Source of the DNA: Paenibacillus bovis | GTDB lineage: Bacteria; Bacillota; Bacilli; Paenibacillales; Paenibacillaceae | NCBI RefSeq assembly: GCF_001421015.2 | Contig: NZ_CP013023.1 | Location: 2,039,501-2,103,500, forward strand | Direction of reading: 5' to 3' | DNA length: 64,000 bases | In this document: in pieces, positions 44,258 to 52,901 of the stretch | Numbering within the stretch: the first letter of the stretch is position 1 | Layout of the letters: each line of letters starts with the position of its first letter | The notes under the pieces: model-generated | What the model saw: the letters and a program-made list of their open reading frames with translations, nothing else | The model's database searches: none | What the model was told of the DNA's origin: nothing | Made by a program: the position numbers and the translations under genes

Positions 44258-44629
44258 ATGGAGAAAACAACAATTCATCAGTTACAGTCCAGGCTGCAAA
44301 ACGGTTCGCTGCTGTCTTCGGATATGTGGGAACAGCTGGATATCGAGCGTTATCTGGAATACCGGGATAGTGCGGATTTTGATACCGCCTGGATTCAGGC
44401 TTATCAGCAGCTGCGCCGTGAAGGGCTGAATCCGGCAGAGGAGGAGCAGGTTCGCGAATGGAGCCGTCAGGCATTTGATCAGGTGATTCGGGCATCCGGC
44501 AGCAGTGAGCTGGCTGCCTATGTCAGTGATGATATGGACCTGGTCTTCTGCGCGCATCTGCTTGGATTAGAGAACGAATTTATACAGGAACTGGCAGGTC
44601 ATTATGAACAGGGAGAACTCCCGGTCTAA
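44258..44629 (+). CDS. Small acidic protein of unknown function, third gene of the DUF4261 operon
   Basis: 123 residues, predicted mostly helical, no membrane segment. AAAAGGGGG precedes the ATG, and the gene lies 19 nt after the S1-like gene. The sequence has a Trp/Tyr-rich middle (DTAWIQAYQQLRREGL) and an acidic tail. I recognise no family; given its neighbours it may be a partner or regulator of the other two. Confidence 0.7.
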   Translation: MEKTTIHQLQSRLQNGSLLSSDMWEQLDIERYLEYRDSADFDTAWIQAYQQLRREGLNPAEEEQVREWSRQAFDQVIRASGSSELAAYVSDDMDLVFCAHLLGLENEFIQELAGHYEQGELPV

Positions 44630-44694
44630 TTATTTAGAAGGAAAATATATAATCTCGCTATAGCCTGTCCAATAACATATCCGCTTCAGGCCAA

Positions 44695-44732
44695 ATACGC
44701 CGTGCAGCCCCTTAACGGGCAGCACGGCGTAT
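44695..44732. terminator. Terminator overlapping the 3' end of the small ThrE-type gene
   Basis: ATACGCCGTGC (44695-44705) pairs with GCACGGCGTAT (44722-44732), with an inner GCCC/GGGC pair. The stop codon of the minus-strand exporter gene (44712-44714) lies in the loop. It serves two convergent operons. Confidence 0.75.
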
Positions 44733-45143
44733 CATTTGATTGAACACTTCGGACAATACAAGCCCCAGTGCGATCGAACCGGATATCATCGCTGCCTGTG
44801 CAGCCAGCTCGGTCGCAGCCGTATAATGATTTTCCACAAAAGATCGCATGGCATTATAAGCCATACCACCGGGCACAAGCGGGATAACTCCGGCTACGCT
44901 GAAAATAATAACCGGTGTCTTGTAAATGCGCGCAAACATCTGGCTGATGCCGCCTACAATAAAAGTAGCGATAAGCGTCGCGCCAACCGGATCGATATGT
45001 TGGTACAGCATGACATAGACGATCCATCCCAGCATGCCGGCTACGCCGCACTGCAGCAGCGAACGGCGCGGCGCATTGAAGATAATGCCGAATCCGGCAG
45101 TAGCGATAAAGCTGGTAATTAACTGAGCCAGCATAATAGGCAT
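44712..45143 (-). CDS. Threonine/serine exporter family, small subunit (YjjB-like, DUF3815)
   Basis: About 143 residues, four membrane helices, matching the C-terminal half of ThrE: SFIATAGFGIIFNAPRRSLLQCGVAGMLGWIVY and TPVIIFSVAGVIPLVPGGMAYNAM. With the gene upstream it forms a split ThrE exporter. Two ATG codons are possible, 45143 and 45134; AGGAAAGGAAG precedes both, and I keep the longer. The preceding gene ends only 35 nt away, so they are co-translated. Confidence 0.87.
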   Translation of the reverse strand: MPIMLAQLITSFIATAGFGIIFNAPRRSLLQCGVAGMLGWIVYVMLYQHIDPVGATLIATFIVGGISQMFARIYKTPVIIFSVAGVIPLVPGGMAYNAMRSFVENHYTAATELAAQAAMISGSIALGLVLSEVFNQMIRRAAR

Positions 45144-45177
45144 AACTTCCTTTCCTGAATCTATCGGTTCATCCGGA

Positions 45178-45942
45178 TCAGACAAATGTTAGAATGATAG
45201 CAACTCCTGCTCCGATGGCAAAAGCCGTAAGCAGTGCATCAGCACCCTTGGAGATGCCGGAGACAAGATGACCTGCCATCAGATCGCGTATAGCATTGGT
45301 AATCAGCAGCCCGGGTACGAGCGGCATAACGGAGCCGATAATAATTTTATCAAGTTCATTTCCCCAGCCATAGCCAATAAACAGGGAAGCCAGCAGTCCG
45401 ATAATAAATGCTGCACACAGCTCCGCGAAAAACTTCACCTGCACCCATTTATGCAAATAAAGCATCGTGGTATACCCGGCGAGACCTGCAACGAGGGAAG
45501 GAATAAAATCTCCCCAGCTGCCCTGAAACATAATCGTAAAACAGCCGCTGGAAATCGCTGCAGCTATCATTTTCATCCAGGAGGAATATTCTGCAGGACC
45601 GGCTTCGATCACTTTGAGCAGTGGATAAGCTTCTGTCGGCGTCAGCTGTCCGCTGCTGATTTGACGTGAAATAGCGTTTACCTGGGCAATTTTGTGCAGA
45701 TCGGTTGTCCGCTCGGCAATCCGTGCGAGCCGCGCGCTTTCTGCGCCGGTAATCGAGAACATGATCGCGGTAGGTGTCACATAGCTGTGCGCACCCGGCA
45801 GCCCGTACGAAGTCGCTATACGGGTCATTGTATCTTCCACGCGGTAAGTCTCCGCGCCACTTTGCAGCATAATCTGACCGGCCAGCATACAGGTATCCAT
45901 AATTTCATTGATCGCCCTGCTGAGGGTTGTCGGTTCTTCCAA
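45178..45942 (-). CDS. Threonine/serine exporter family, large subunit (YjjP-like, DUF1212)
   Basis: About 254 residues: a cytosolic N-terminal half with LAGQIMLQSGAETYRVEDTMTRIA, ATPTAIMFSI-type and ISRQISSGQLT stretches, then five membrane helices including IIGSVMPLVPGLLITNAIRDLMAGHLVSGISKGADALLTA. This is the N-terminal half of ThrE. I place the start at a TTG (45942) seven nt after GGAG, because the ATG at 45975 has no ribosome binding site; the longer form would add 11 residues. Together with the small gene it may export threonine, serine or an organic acid. Confidence 0.87.
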   Translation of the reverse strand: MEEPTTLSRAINEIMDTCMLAGQIMLQSGAETYRVEDTMTRIATSYGLPGAHSYVTPTAIMFSITGAESARLARIAERTTDLHKIAQVNAISRQISSGQLTPTEAYPLLKVIEAGPAEYSSWMKMIAAAISSGCFTIMFQGSWGDFIPSLVAGLAGYTTMLYLHKWVQVKFFAELCAAFIIGLLASLFIGYGWGNELDKIIIGSVMPLVPGLLITNAIRDLMAGHLVSGISKGADALLTAFAIGAGVAIILTFV

Positions 45943-46415
45943 ACTCGTTCTCCATCCTCTCTCGTGATGACTCATCTATCACATTATGCGCGATACCGGA
46001 AAATCATTCAATAACTGTTCTATCCACATCATGCAAAATATTATTTCTTTGTTCATTTGTCGGAAAATGAAGAATTATCGCATAAAGTAAAAGCAAAACA
46101 TTATCCATTGTCGATTTCCAAAAAGTTATATTATATTTTTGCGAATATGTCATAAAAAATTGTTCCTTCTGCGGTGGAGAAGGGTATAATGATACTTAAT
46201 CTACTATAAAGCGATTGGCGTCATCCTAAATCATCCATAAATGTCCGACGTTATTATACGCGATAGTTGGAGCGGCATACTGCCTGATGTGGTAGCACGG
46301 AGACTGTGAGTATCTGTATCCGGTCGATGAATTGCTGTTCTGCTGTGCAGATCTGCCTTGGTTACATGACATGTTGGCGTGGCATACTATCATACTGCTG
46401 AGGGAGGAAAGAAAG
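45943..46415. other. Divergent region before the DUF4241 gene
   Basis: No gene. TTGTTC (46160-46165) and TATAAT (46185-46190), 19 nt apart, may form the DUF4241 promoter, giving a leader of over 200 nt without obvious structure. Confidence 0.4.
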
Positions 46416-47132
46416 ATGGACAAGGTCATGCATGAGAGTAAGGTACTGGAGGAAGTGTTCGGGGAAGGTGTTCACCTGGAACAGGTCAAATTCTGGAGAG
46501 GCCAGAGACGTAATCTTGCTTTTTATACCAAGTCTATCGGGGAGCTGCGCGTGACCACAGGCAAAATTGTGGCCGATGATCCATACAGCCTGATTGAATC
46601 AACCCCATTTGTGCAAGTGTTCCCCAAAGGATCTTTCCCTGTCGAGTTGTCGATTGCCCGCATTACCGATCCGGCCGTATACAAGGAAGGCCGGGAAGAT
46701 ATGGTGGATGAACGTATTGCGTTTGTGCGTGTGAAGTTCAGCGACGCTCCCGTCGCCCGCTGGGCAGGAGCAGAGCGCGAATTCAGTCCGGAAGCGGACC
46801 CAAATAATCTGTATGAGCAGGCTCGCTGGGGATATGCCGTAGATTCCGGAACCGGCAGTCTGCTGGATGCCCAAGCGTATCAGTGGCTATCCGCACAGCA
46901 GGAAATGGATAATCCCGAAGTGGCCCAGGAACTGATGGATGCGTGGGAATCGGCAGCGATTGAATCGTTCCGTCCTTCGCGCAGCTGGCTGGTGACCGAA
47001 CTGGAGACAGGAGATAATATCGCCCTTTTTTCCAGCGGCTTCGGCAATGGGGTCTATCACAGCTATATCGGATATGGCGAGGATGGCAGCCCTGTACAGC
47101 TGGTAACCGATTTTAACGTATATCCGGATTAA
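46416..47132 (+). CDS. DUF4241 domain-containing protein
   Basis: 238 residues, soluble. It matches DUF4241 in layout: an N-terminal GELRVTTGKIVADDPYSLIE strand pair, then FPKGSFPVELSIARI, RIAFVRVKFSDAPVARW, YAVDSGTGSLLDAQAYQWL, and a C-terminal NIALFSSGFGNGVYHSYIGYGEDG. The function is unknown; some relatives are predicted immunity proteins. The start at 46416 follows GGGAGGAAAG. Monocistronic. Confidence 0.85.
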   Translation: MDKVMHESKVLEEVFGEGVHLEQVKFWRGQRRNLAFYTKSIGELRVTTGKIVADDPYSLIESTPFVQVFPKGSFPVELSIARITDPAVYKEGREDMVDERIAFVRVKFSDAPVARWAGAEREFSPEADPNNLYEQARWGYAVDSGTGSLLDAQAYQWLSAQQEMDNPEVAQELMDAWESAAIESFRPSRSWLVTELETGDNIALFSSGFGNGVYHSYIGYGEDGSPVQLVTDFNVYPD

Positions 47133-47254
47133 TGGATGTGTCTGATCGGTAATCATTATCGCTCTGACAAGAGGCTGTATCCCGGGAATAGATCAAGGGT
47201 GTACAGTGTATAGGTCAGCTATAGTATTAGAACGGATAAACTGTATAGATCCAC

Positions 47255-47286
47255 ATTAGCCGGATGAGCTGATTCATCCGGCTAAT
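47255..47286. other. Perfect 13-bp hairpin without T-tract
   Basis: ATTAGCCGGATGA (47255-47267) and TCATCCGGCTAAT (47274-47286) with a 6-nt loop, 60 nt before the HD hydrolase gene. It may end the DUF4241 transcript, or lie in the leader of the next gene. Confidence 0.6.
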
Positions 47287-47347
47287 GCTGTGTAATAACT
47301 AACATGCAGCGTTTTTCGATTATTTCATTCAAAGGATGTGAGTACTG

Positions 47348-47785
47348 ATGAGCAATCTGGAAAGAGCCATTATTCTGGCAACCCGCGCACATGCTGGGCA
47401 GATCGACCGTTCCGGTCAACCGTATATTCTGCACCCGCTGCGCGTTATGCTCAAGATGAGTTCGGAGGAAGCGCGTATCGTCGCTGTCCTGCATGATGTA
47501 CTGGAGGATACAGATGTGACTGCCCACGATCTTGCAGCCGAAGGATTCTCCGAGGAAATTGTAGAAGCTGTGCAGGCGATGAGTCGTCAGGAAGATGAAG
47601 ACTATGAGGATTTCGTTCTGCGCGCCAAGCAGAATTCGCTGGCCCGTACAGTCAAAATGGCAGATATCGAGGATAATATGGACCCTTCGCGCAATGTGGA
47701 GCCTTCCGAGAAGGATATGGAACGTCTCAGCAAATACGGCAAAGCGCTGGATGAGCTGATGACCGAGACTGAAAACGCACGTTAA
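47348..47785 (+). CDS. Small HD-domain hydrolase of the SpoT/Mesh1 type
   Basis: 145 residues consisting only of an HD domain like the (p)ppGpp hydrolase half of RelA/SpoT proteins: ATRAHAGQIDRSGQPYILHPLRVML (first His), AVLHDVLEDTDVTAHDL (HD plus ED motif) and VKMADIEDNMDPSR (Asp/Asn ligand). Relatives act as small alarmone hydrolases or on other nucleotides; no synthetase is adjacent. AAAGGATGTGAG precedes the ATG at a slightly long distance. Single-gene unit with its own terminator. Confidence 0.85.
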   Translation: MSNLERAIILATRAHAGQIDRSGQPYILHPLRVMLKMSSEEARIVAVLHDVLEDTDVTAHDLAAEGFSEEIVEAVQAMSRQEDEDYEDFVLRAKQNSLARTVKMADIEDNMDPSRNVEPSEKDMERLSKYGKALDELMTETENAR

Positions 47786-47870
47786 AGGAACGAACGATCG
47801 CTGACCTGTATCATATGGCTGCGCTCAGTTGTTGTATGTGTACAGGGTTCTTGCATAAATAAAGAAACCA

Positions 47871-47909
47871 AAAAAGGAAGGCTACCCACTGAGGTGTAGT
47901 CTTCCTTTT
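47871..47909. terminator. Bidirectional terminator between the HD hydrolase and the Gfo/Idh/MocA gene
   Basis: AAAAAGGAAGGCTAC pairs with GTAGTCTTCCTTTT (one wobble position) between convergent genes. Confidence 0.83.
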
Positions 47910-47947
47910 GCATTCCGTAAAAAGAATGAGTGATGCTAAGTGGTTAT

Positions 47948-48934
47948 TCATTTGCGGTCAGCCGGATAAATCAGTCCCAGCTGTTTGCGGGCTTCTTCCA
48001 TAATCTCGGCTGTAATCAGGGAATGTTCCCATGAGTTGATGCTGGATTCCTGACGTCCTTCGGCTATCAGATCCAGGAATTCGCGAATCTCGTAATACAT
48101 GGGTGGTTCGTACTGGGTAACATGCAGTTCTTCCGTATAACCGCCGCGATACGTCATAACGATCTGGTTGGGTTCGCTGATCTTGTCGATCCGGATACTG
48201 CCCAGTTCACCTTGAATCTCGGAAGGAAGAGAAGAATCGGTAATTTTGGAATACATTACGACTGCATCCATATCGTCATAGGAGACGACGATACTGCCTT
48301 CGCCATCCACGCCGGATTCCAGCATAACACCGGTGGCCTTGACCGTATTGGGACGACCGAACAAAGCGACCAGCGGATAGATGCAATAGACACCAAGATC
48401 CATCAATGCACCATTGGAAAATTCGGGTTTGAAAGCATTCTGGATATTGCCTTCCTTATAGGCATCGTAACGGGAAGAATACTGACAGTAGTTGGAGAAA
48501 TAGCGACGAACCTGTCCCAGCTTGGGCAGACTACTGCGCAGCGCCTCAAAATTGGGCATCATCGTCGATTTCATCGCTTCCATCAGGACTACATTATTCC
48601 GTTTTGCCGCATCGATGATGGCCTGTGTTTCTGCAACATTGGAAGCCAGCGGCTTCTCGCAGAGTACATGCTTGCCGTGATCCATACAGAGCACAGCCTG
48701 CTCTGCATGCAGCGAGTTGGGGCTGGCGATATAGACGGCGTCTACCTGTCCGCTGCCGAGCATTTCCTCCAGATCAGTGAACAGATGAGCAATTTCATGC
48801 TTGCGACCGAACTGCTGGGCGCGTTCCGGTGTGCGCGAATACAGTGCTGTCAGTTCAAAATCGTCATTGCGTTTGGCGGCTTCAATGAATCGTTCCGTAA
48901 TAAAGTTAGTGCCAATAATACCAAAGCGGACCAT
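47948..48934 (-). CDS. Gfo/Idh/MocA family oxidoreductase
   Basis: 328-residue NAD(P)-dependent sugar or polyol dehydrogenase-like protein. The N-terminal Rossmann fold has GIIGTNFITERFIEAA and DAVYIASPNSLHAEQAV; the signature HGKHVLCEKPLASN carries the conserved Glu-Lys-Pro; the C-terminal domain has NGALMDLGVYCIYPLVALFG. The start at 48934 follows AAAGGA; seven upstream codons lack support. No sugar cluster surrounds it, so the substrate is unknown. Confidence 0.9.
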   Translation of the reverse strand: MVRFGIIGTNFITERFIEAAKRNDDFELTALYSRTPERAQQFGRKHEIAHLFTDLEEMLGSGQVDAVYIASPNSLHAEQAVLCMDHGKHVLCEKPLASNVAETQAIIDAAKRNNVVLMEAMKSTMMPNFEALRSSLPKLGQVRRYFSNYCQYSSRYDAYKEGNIQNAFKPEFSNGALMDLGVYCIYPLVALFGRPNTVKATGVMLESGVDGEGSIVVSYDDMDAVVMYSKITDSSLPSEIQGELGSIRIDKISEPNQIVMTYRGGYTEELHVTQYEPPMYYEIREFLDLIAEGRQESSINSWEHSLITAEIMEEARKQLGLIYPADRK

Positions 48935-49252
48935 ACCATCGTCCTTTCTGTACATGTAATCAATATATACTGCTGTTCAAACTGTGTTATCCATTATCGC
49001 GTACCGTCTAATTATACCCGACTTGCAGTGAACCTGACAAAGTGTTCTTGAAGATTACATTGGTTTGGTATATTCAGCAGTTCCGACTGTATGCCAAAGG
49101 AATGCGTCCTATTTAAATTTGTGGTGTAAATAAGGAATAAGGGTGGTTTTTTACCAATATTCCAATTATTATTGGATGTAATCTGCATGTTAACTACTAA
49201 ATTTATTTTTGAGAACAATAGATGGAGTCACACTACAGGGAGAGAGGCATTT
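48935..49252. other. Intergenic region before the hybrid kinase
   Basis: No gene. It contains small dyads, CCAAT-TATT-ATTGG near 49162 and GGAAT...ATTCC near 49131-49162, in AT-rich sequence. Divergent promoters must lie here but none is convincing. Confidence 0.4.
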
Positions 49253-52021
49253 TTGAAACAGAATCATACCGAATTATTACTGCAGCTGATTTCAGAAAGT
49301 ACTTTGCAGGATTCTTTATTTACCAATTCACCGGATGGCATACTGATTCTGGACCATACCGGTGTACTGGTCTGTGCGAATCCTGCTATTCGGCATATGA
49401 CCGGTTATCACTTTGAAGAACTGTATATTTTTACCGAGAGTCATCTGCAGACCTGTCGCACTATACAGCCGCTGCAAAATGCAATCAGTCAGGCGCTGTC
49501 AGGAACGGCATCGACACTGGAAATGGAAACCGTGCACAAGAACCGTTCCAAAATCTGGCTGCAAATGACATTCACCCCTATTCAGCATACCGGAGAGGTG
49601 ATAGGCATCTACGTCATCTGCCGGGATATCACCTCACAGAAAATCATGGAACAGCAGATTCGGCAGAGTGAAAAGGATTTCCGGCTGATCTCCGAGTATT
49701 CCCTTGATTTTATTTCCAGACATATGGCAGACAAAGAAGCGTCTTATCTGTATGCCTCGCCTGCCTGCAAAACCATATTAGGCTATGAACCGGAAGATAT
49801 GCTTGGTAAAAGTGCCTATGACTTTTTCCATCCGGATGATATTCAAGTGGTTACCCGTTATCTGGAACAGATGCTGAACCGGGAGAGCGCTTATACCGTC
49901 TCTTATCGCATGCGTGCCAAAGCAGGACATTACCTCTGGATCGAAAGCACAGGCCGGTACAGCTATAACGAACAGACCGGTGAAATCGAGGAAATTATTG
50001 CCGTATCCCGTGATATTACCGATCGCAAAAAAGCCGAACGTCAGCTCAAGGAGAGCGAGCAGCGCTACAAATCCCTGTTCGAGTATAACCCGGCGAGTGT
50101 GTATTCTTTTGATTGGGAAGGCAATTATACATCGAGCAACAGCAATCTGGCGCTGCTACTCGGCTACCCGCTGGAGCAGATTATGAAGATGTCTTTTCAT
50201 GATATTATTGTACCGGACAAAATAGAAGATACGAATCGGCATTTTGAAGCGGCGCGCAGCGGAATCCCGCAAAATTACGAGACAACCGTCGTACACAGCA
50301 GCGGCAAAATGATCGATATCAGCGTTATCAATGTGCCTATTATTGTCGATTCCGAGATTGTGGGCGTCTACGGGATTGCCAGCGATGTTACCGAACGCAA
50401 AGAGTATATTCGCAAGCTGGAAAAGCTGGATTACGAACATGATCTGATCCTCAGTTCGGTCTCGGAAGGAATATTCGGGCTCAATAAAGACGGCAAGGTT
50501 ATGTTTACCAATCCGGCTACCCTGTCCATGCTGGGCTTTTCCCAGAGCGAGTTCAAAGGACATTACAGTCATCACATCATTAATCCATCCGCACCGGGAG
50601 GAGTACCCTACTCTATAGAAGAGTGTCCAATCTGTGCTACGATTCGCGATGGTATTCCGCGTTCCGTCAAAGAGGGAATCTTCTGGAAAAAGAACGGCTC
50701 CAGCTGTCTGGTGGAATATAATATCAATCCCATTATTGTAAATGAGCAGACTCAGGGTGCCGTTATTGTATTCCGCGATATTACCAATGAACGTGAAGTA
50801 CTGCGGCAAAAGGAGCTGGCCGAACAAGCTGCTTCAGCCAAATCCGACTTTTTGGCGATGATGAGCCACGAAATTCGTACACCGATGAACGGGGTGCTCG
50901 GAATGACTAATCTGCTGCTGGATACGGATCTGAACGAGACTCAGCGGGATTATGCCGGAATTATACGCAATAGCGGAACCTCACTGATGCGAATCCTGAA
51001 TGATGTTCTGGATTTCAGCAAAATCGAAGCAGGAAAATTCTCGCTTGAGCCCGAAGAATTTGATCTGGAGGTGCTGGTGGAACATGTTGCCGAACTGTTC
51101 ACTCCTGCCGCCATGGAGAAAAAGCTGGATCTATCCTGGTATGTATCCCCGGGACTGCCCCGTAAAATCGTAGCCGATCCGGATCGGTTGCGTCAGATTC
51201 TGAGCAATCTGGTCGGTAATGCGATCAAGTTTACGGATAAAGGAACTATCGGAATCATTGTGGACAAGCTGTATGAAGACAGTGACAAAAAGCAGCTGAT
51301 GCTGGAATTTCTGGTAGAGGATACCGGCGTAGGGATAGCGGAAGACAAGAAAAATCTGTTGTTCCAATCTTTTTCCCAGCTGCATCCGGCACTGAACCGC
51401 AAATACGGAGGAACCGGGCTGGGGCTGTCTATCTGCAAAAAGCTGATCGAGCTGATGGGCGGGACGATTCATGTCGAGAGCCGTGAGAATATTGGCTCCA
51501 TTTTTCGTTTTATCCTGCCCTGCAGCTGGCTGGGTACCGAGCAGATTGCAGAGGAAGAGACCGAGCAGATTGCGGCTATGGATCTGGAATGGATCAACCA
51601 TGATGAGCTGGATGTATCGGATCTGTCTATTTTGATTGCCGAGGATCATCCGGTGAATCAGCAGCTGCTCGAAGATATTATTCGCAAGTTTGGCTGCCAG
51701 GTGGATACGGTCAGTAATGGAGTGGAAGCTTATGCTGCTATCGTAAGGCATCATTATGACCTGGTGTTTATGGATATACAGATGCCTATGATGGACGGCA
51801 TCGCAGTCTCCAATCTGATTCAGCAGCTGCTGCCTCCGGAAGCACGGCCAACGATTGTGGCTGTGACTGCCAACGTGGGCAGTGATATTCAGGCAGAATG
51901 CCTGCGCAGCGGTATGCTGGATGTTATTGGCAAGCCAATTCATCCGACCGAGATTCGCAGAGTACTGGTAGAACAACAAAATAGACAGCAGACAGCACAA
52001 AATAATCATTTGCATCCATAG
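49253..52021 (+). CDS. Hybrid sensor histidine kinase with four PAS domains and a receiver
   Basis: About 922 residues, no membrane segment, so a cytosolic sensor. Four PAS modules (about 16-130, 145-265, 267-385, 392-515), a HisKA dimer domain with phospho-His539 in MMSHEIRTPMNGVLGM, an HATPase domain (about 645-765) with NLVGNAIKFTDKG, VEDTGVGIAEDKK and GGTGLGLSICKKLIE, and a C-terminal receiver with Asp841 in FMDIQMPMMDG. The start is a TTG at 49253 behind GGGAGAGAGG; upstream ATGs at 49172 and 49187 have no site. No partner regulator is adjacent, so the next step of the phosphorelay (perhaps sporulation-linked) is unknown. Confidence 0.9.
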   Translation: MKQNHTELLLQLISESTLQDSLFTNSPDGILILDHTGVLVCANPAIRHMTGYHFEELYIFTESHLQTCRTIQPLQNAISQALSGTASTLEMETVHKNRSKIWLQMTFTPIQHTGEVIGIYVICRDITSQKIMEQQIRQSEKDFRLISEYSLDFISRHMADKEASYLYASPACKTILGYEPEDMLGKSAYDFFHPDDIQVVTRYLEQMLNRESAYTVSYRMRAKAGHYLWIESTGRYSYNEQTGEIEEIIAVSRDITDRKKAERQLKESEQRYKSLFEYNPASVYSFDWEGNYTSSNSNLALLLGYPLEQIMKMSFHDIIVPDKIEDTNRHFEAARSGIPQNYETTVVHSSGKMIDISVINVPIIVDSEIVGVYGIASDVTERKEYIRKLEKLDYEHDLILSSVSEGIFGLNKDGKVMFTNPATLSMLGFSQSEFKGHYSHHIINPSAPGGVPYSIEECPICATIRDGIPRSVKEGIFWKKNGSSCLVEYNINPIIVNEQTQGAVIVFRDITNEREVLRQKELAEQAASAKSDFLAMMSHEIRTPMNGVLGMTNLLLDTDLNETQRDYAGIIRNSGTSLMRILNDVLDFSKIEAGKFSLEPEEFDLEVLVEHVAELFTPAAMEKKLDLSWYVSPGLPRKIVADPDRLRQILSNLVGNAIKFTDKGTIGIIVDKLYEDSDKKQLMLEFLVEDTGVGIAEDKKNLLFQSFSQLHPALNRKYGGTGLGLSICKKLIELMGGTIHVESRENIGSIFRFILPCSWLGTEQIAEEETEQIAAMDLEWINHDELDVSDLSILIAEDHPVNQQLLEDIIRKFGCQVDTVSNGVEAYAAIVRHHYDLVFMDIQMPMMDGIAVSNLIQQLLPPEARPTIVAVTANVGSDIQAECLRSGMLDVIGKPIHPTEIRRVLVEQQNRQQTAQNNHLHP

Positions 52022-52138
52022 GATATGGGTATACAGGGATATAACTGCCGCCGGTTTTAGATAGGAAGATGTTTTATTCGAGCAAAACGGGTAAGTAACA
52101 TACAGAAAGACCAGGCTTTGATTATGGGAGGGATCGGA

Positions 52139-52783
52139 ATGAACACAGTATCATGGGATGAGCCTCTACGCAGGATTATGGAACAGCTTGCCAGATCGGA
52201 GCCTACACCCGGAGGCGGTAGTGTATCCTCGATTGTCGCAGCGCTTGGAGCAGCAATGACTTCGATGACAGCCAACTTCTCGCAAGGAGAAGGCTATGAA
52301 CAGATTGAACAGCATGTCGCTCAGGCGCTGCAGGATATGGAATATATATCCTCTGCCTGTGAATGGTTGATGGCCAAGGATATTGAAGCTTTTGGCCAAT
52401 ATATCGAAGCTTTGCGGATGCCGCATCGTACGCCTGAACAGCAGGAGCAGCGTCAGGAAACAGTATACGATATGAAAATCCAGGCGATCGACACGCCCTT
52501 GCAGCTGATGGAATGCTGTCTGTATGGATTGTACAGTGCAGCTCCGCTGATCGAGGTATGCAACCATACCGTATTGTCCGATATCGGAATAGGTATTATC
52601 CTGTTCGAAGCAGCGGCGCGATCGTCGATGCTGACTGTGCAGATCAATCTGGTTACCTTGCAAAATGCAGACCAGCGTGCCGCTTATGAACAGCAATGTG
52701 CGGAGCTGATGGACAAGGTGAATGAACGGCGGACGGTACTCCTGGAACAAGTGCAATCCCGGATTCTAGCGCGCGTTGTCTAA
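52139..52783 (+). CDS. Cyclodeaminase/cyclohydrolase family protein (FTCD C-terminal fold)
   Basis: 214-residue all-helical protein resembling formimidoyl-THF cyclodeaminase and the stand-alone methenyl-THF cyclohydrolase FchA. The folate-contact motif LARSEPTPGGGSVSSIVAALGAAMTSMTANF is near residue 20; DIGIGIILFEAAARSSMLTVQINL matches the conserved helix. The start at 52139 is seven nt after GGGAGG. A role in one-carbon metabolism is likely; no histidine-degradation genes are nearby. It ends at a strong terminator. Confidence 0.85.
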   Translation: MNTVSWDEPLRRIMEQLARSEPTPGGGSVSSIVAALGAAMTSMTANFSQGEGYEQIEQHVAQALQDMEYISSACEWLMAKDIEAFGQYIEALRMPHRTPEQQEQRQETVYDMKIQAIDTPLQLMECCLYGLYSAAPLIEVCNHTVLSDIGIGIILFEAAARSSMLTVQINLVTLQNADQRAAYEQQCAELMDKVNERRTVLLEQVQSRILARVV

Positions 52784-52842
52784 CCGGTTGGCAAATGATC
52801 CATTTACGGCTATACTATAGAAAATAAATGATTCGGAACTGG

Positions 52843-52882
52843 AAGCACCAGACTCCCCGCGATGGGGGTCTGGTGCTTTTTT
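52843..52882 (+). terminator. Terminator after the cyclodeaminase gene
   Basis: AAGCACCAGAC-TCCCC pairs with GGGG-GTCTGGTGCTT and runs into six T. Confidence 0.9.
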
Positions 52883-52901
52883 GTTGTGAAAGGAGTATAG
52901 G

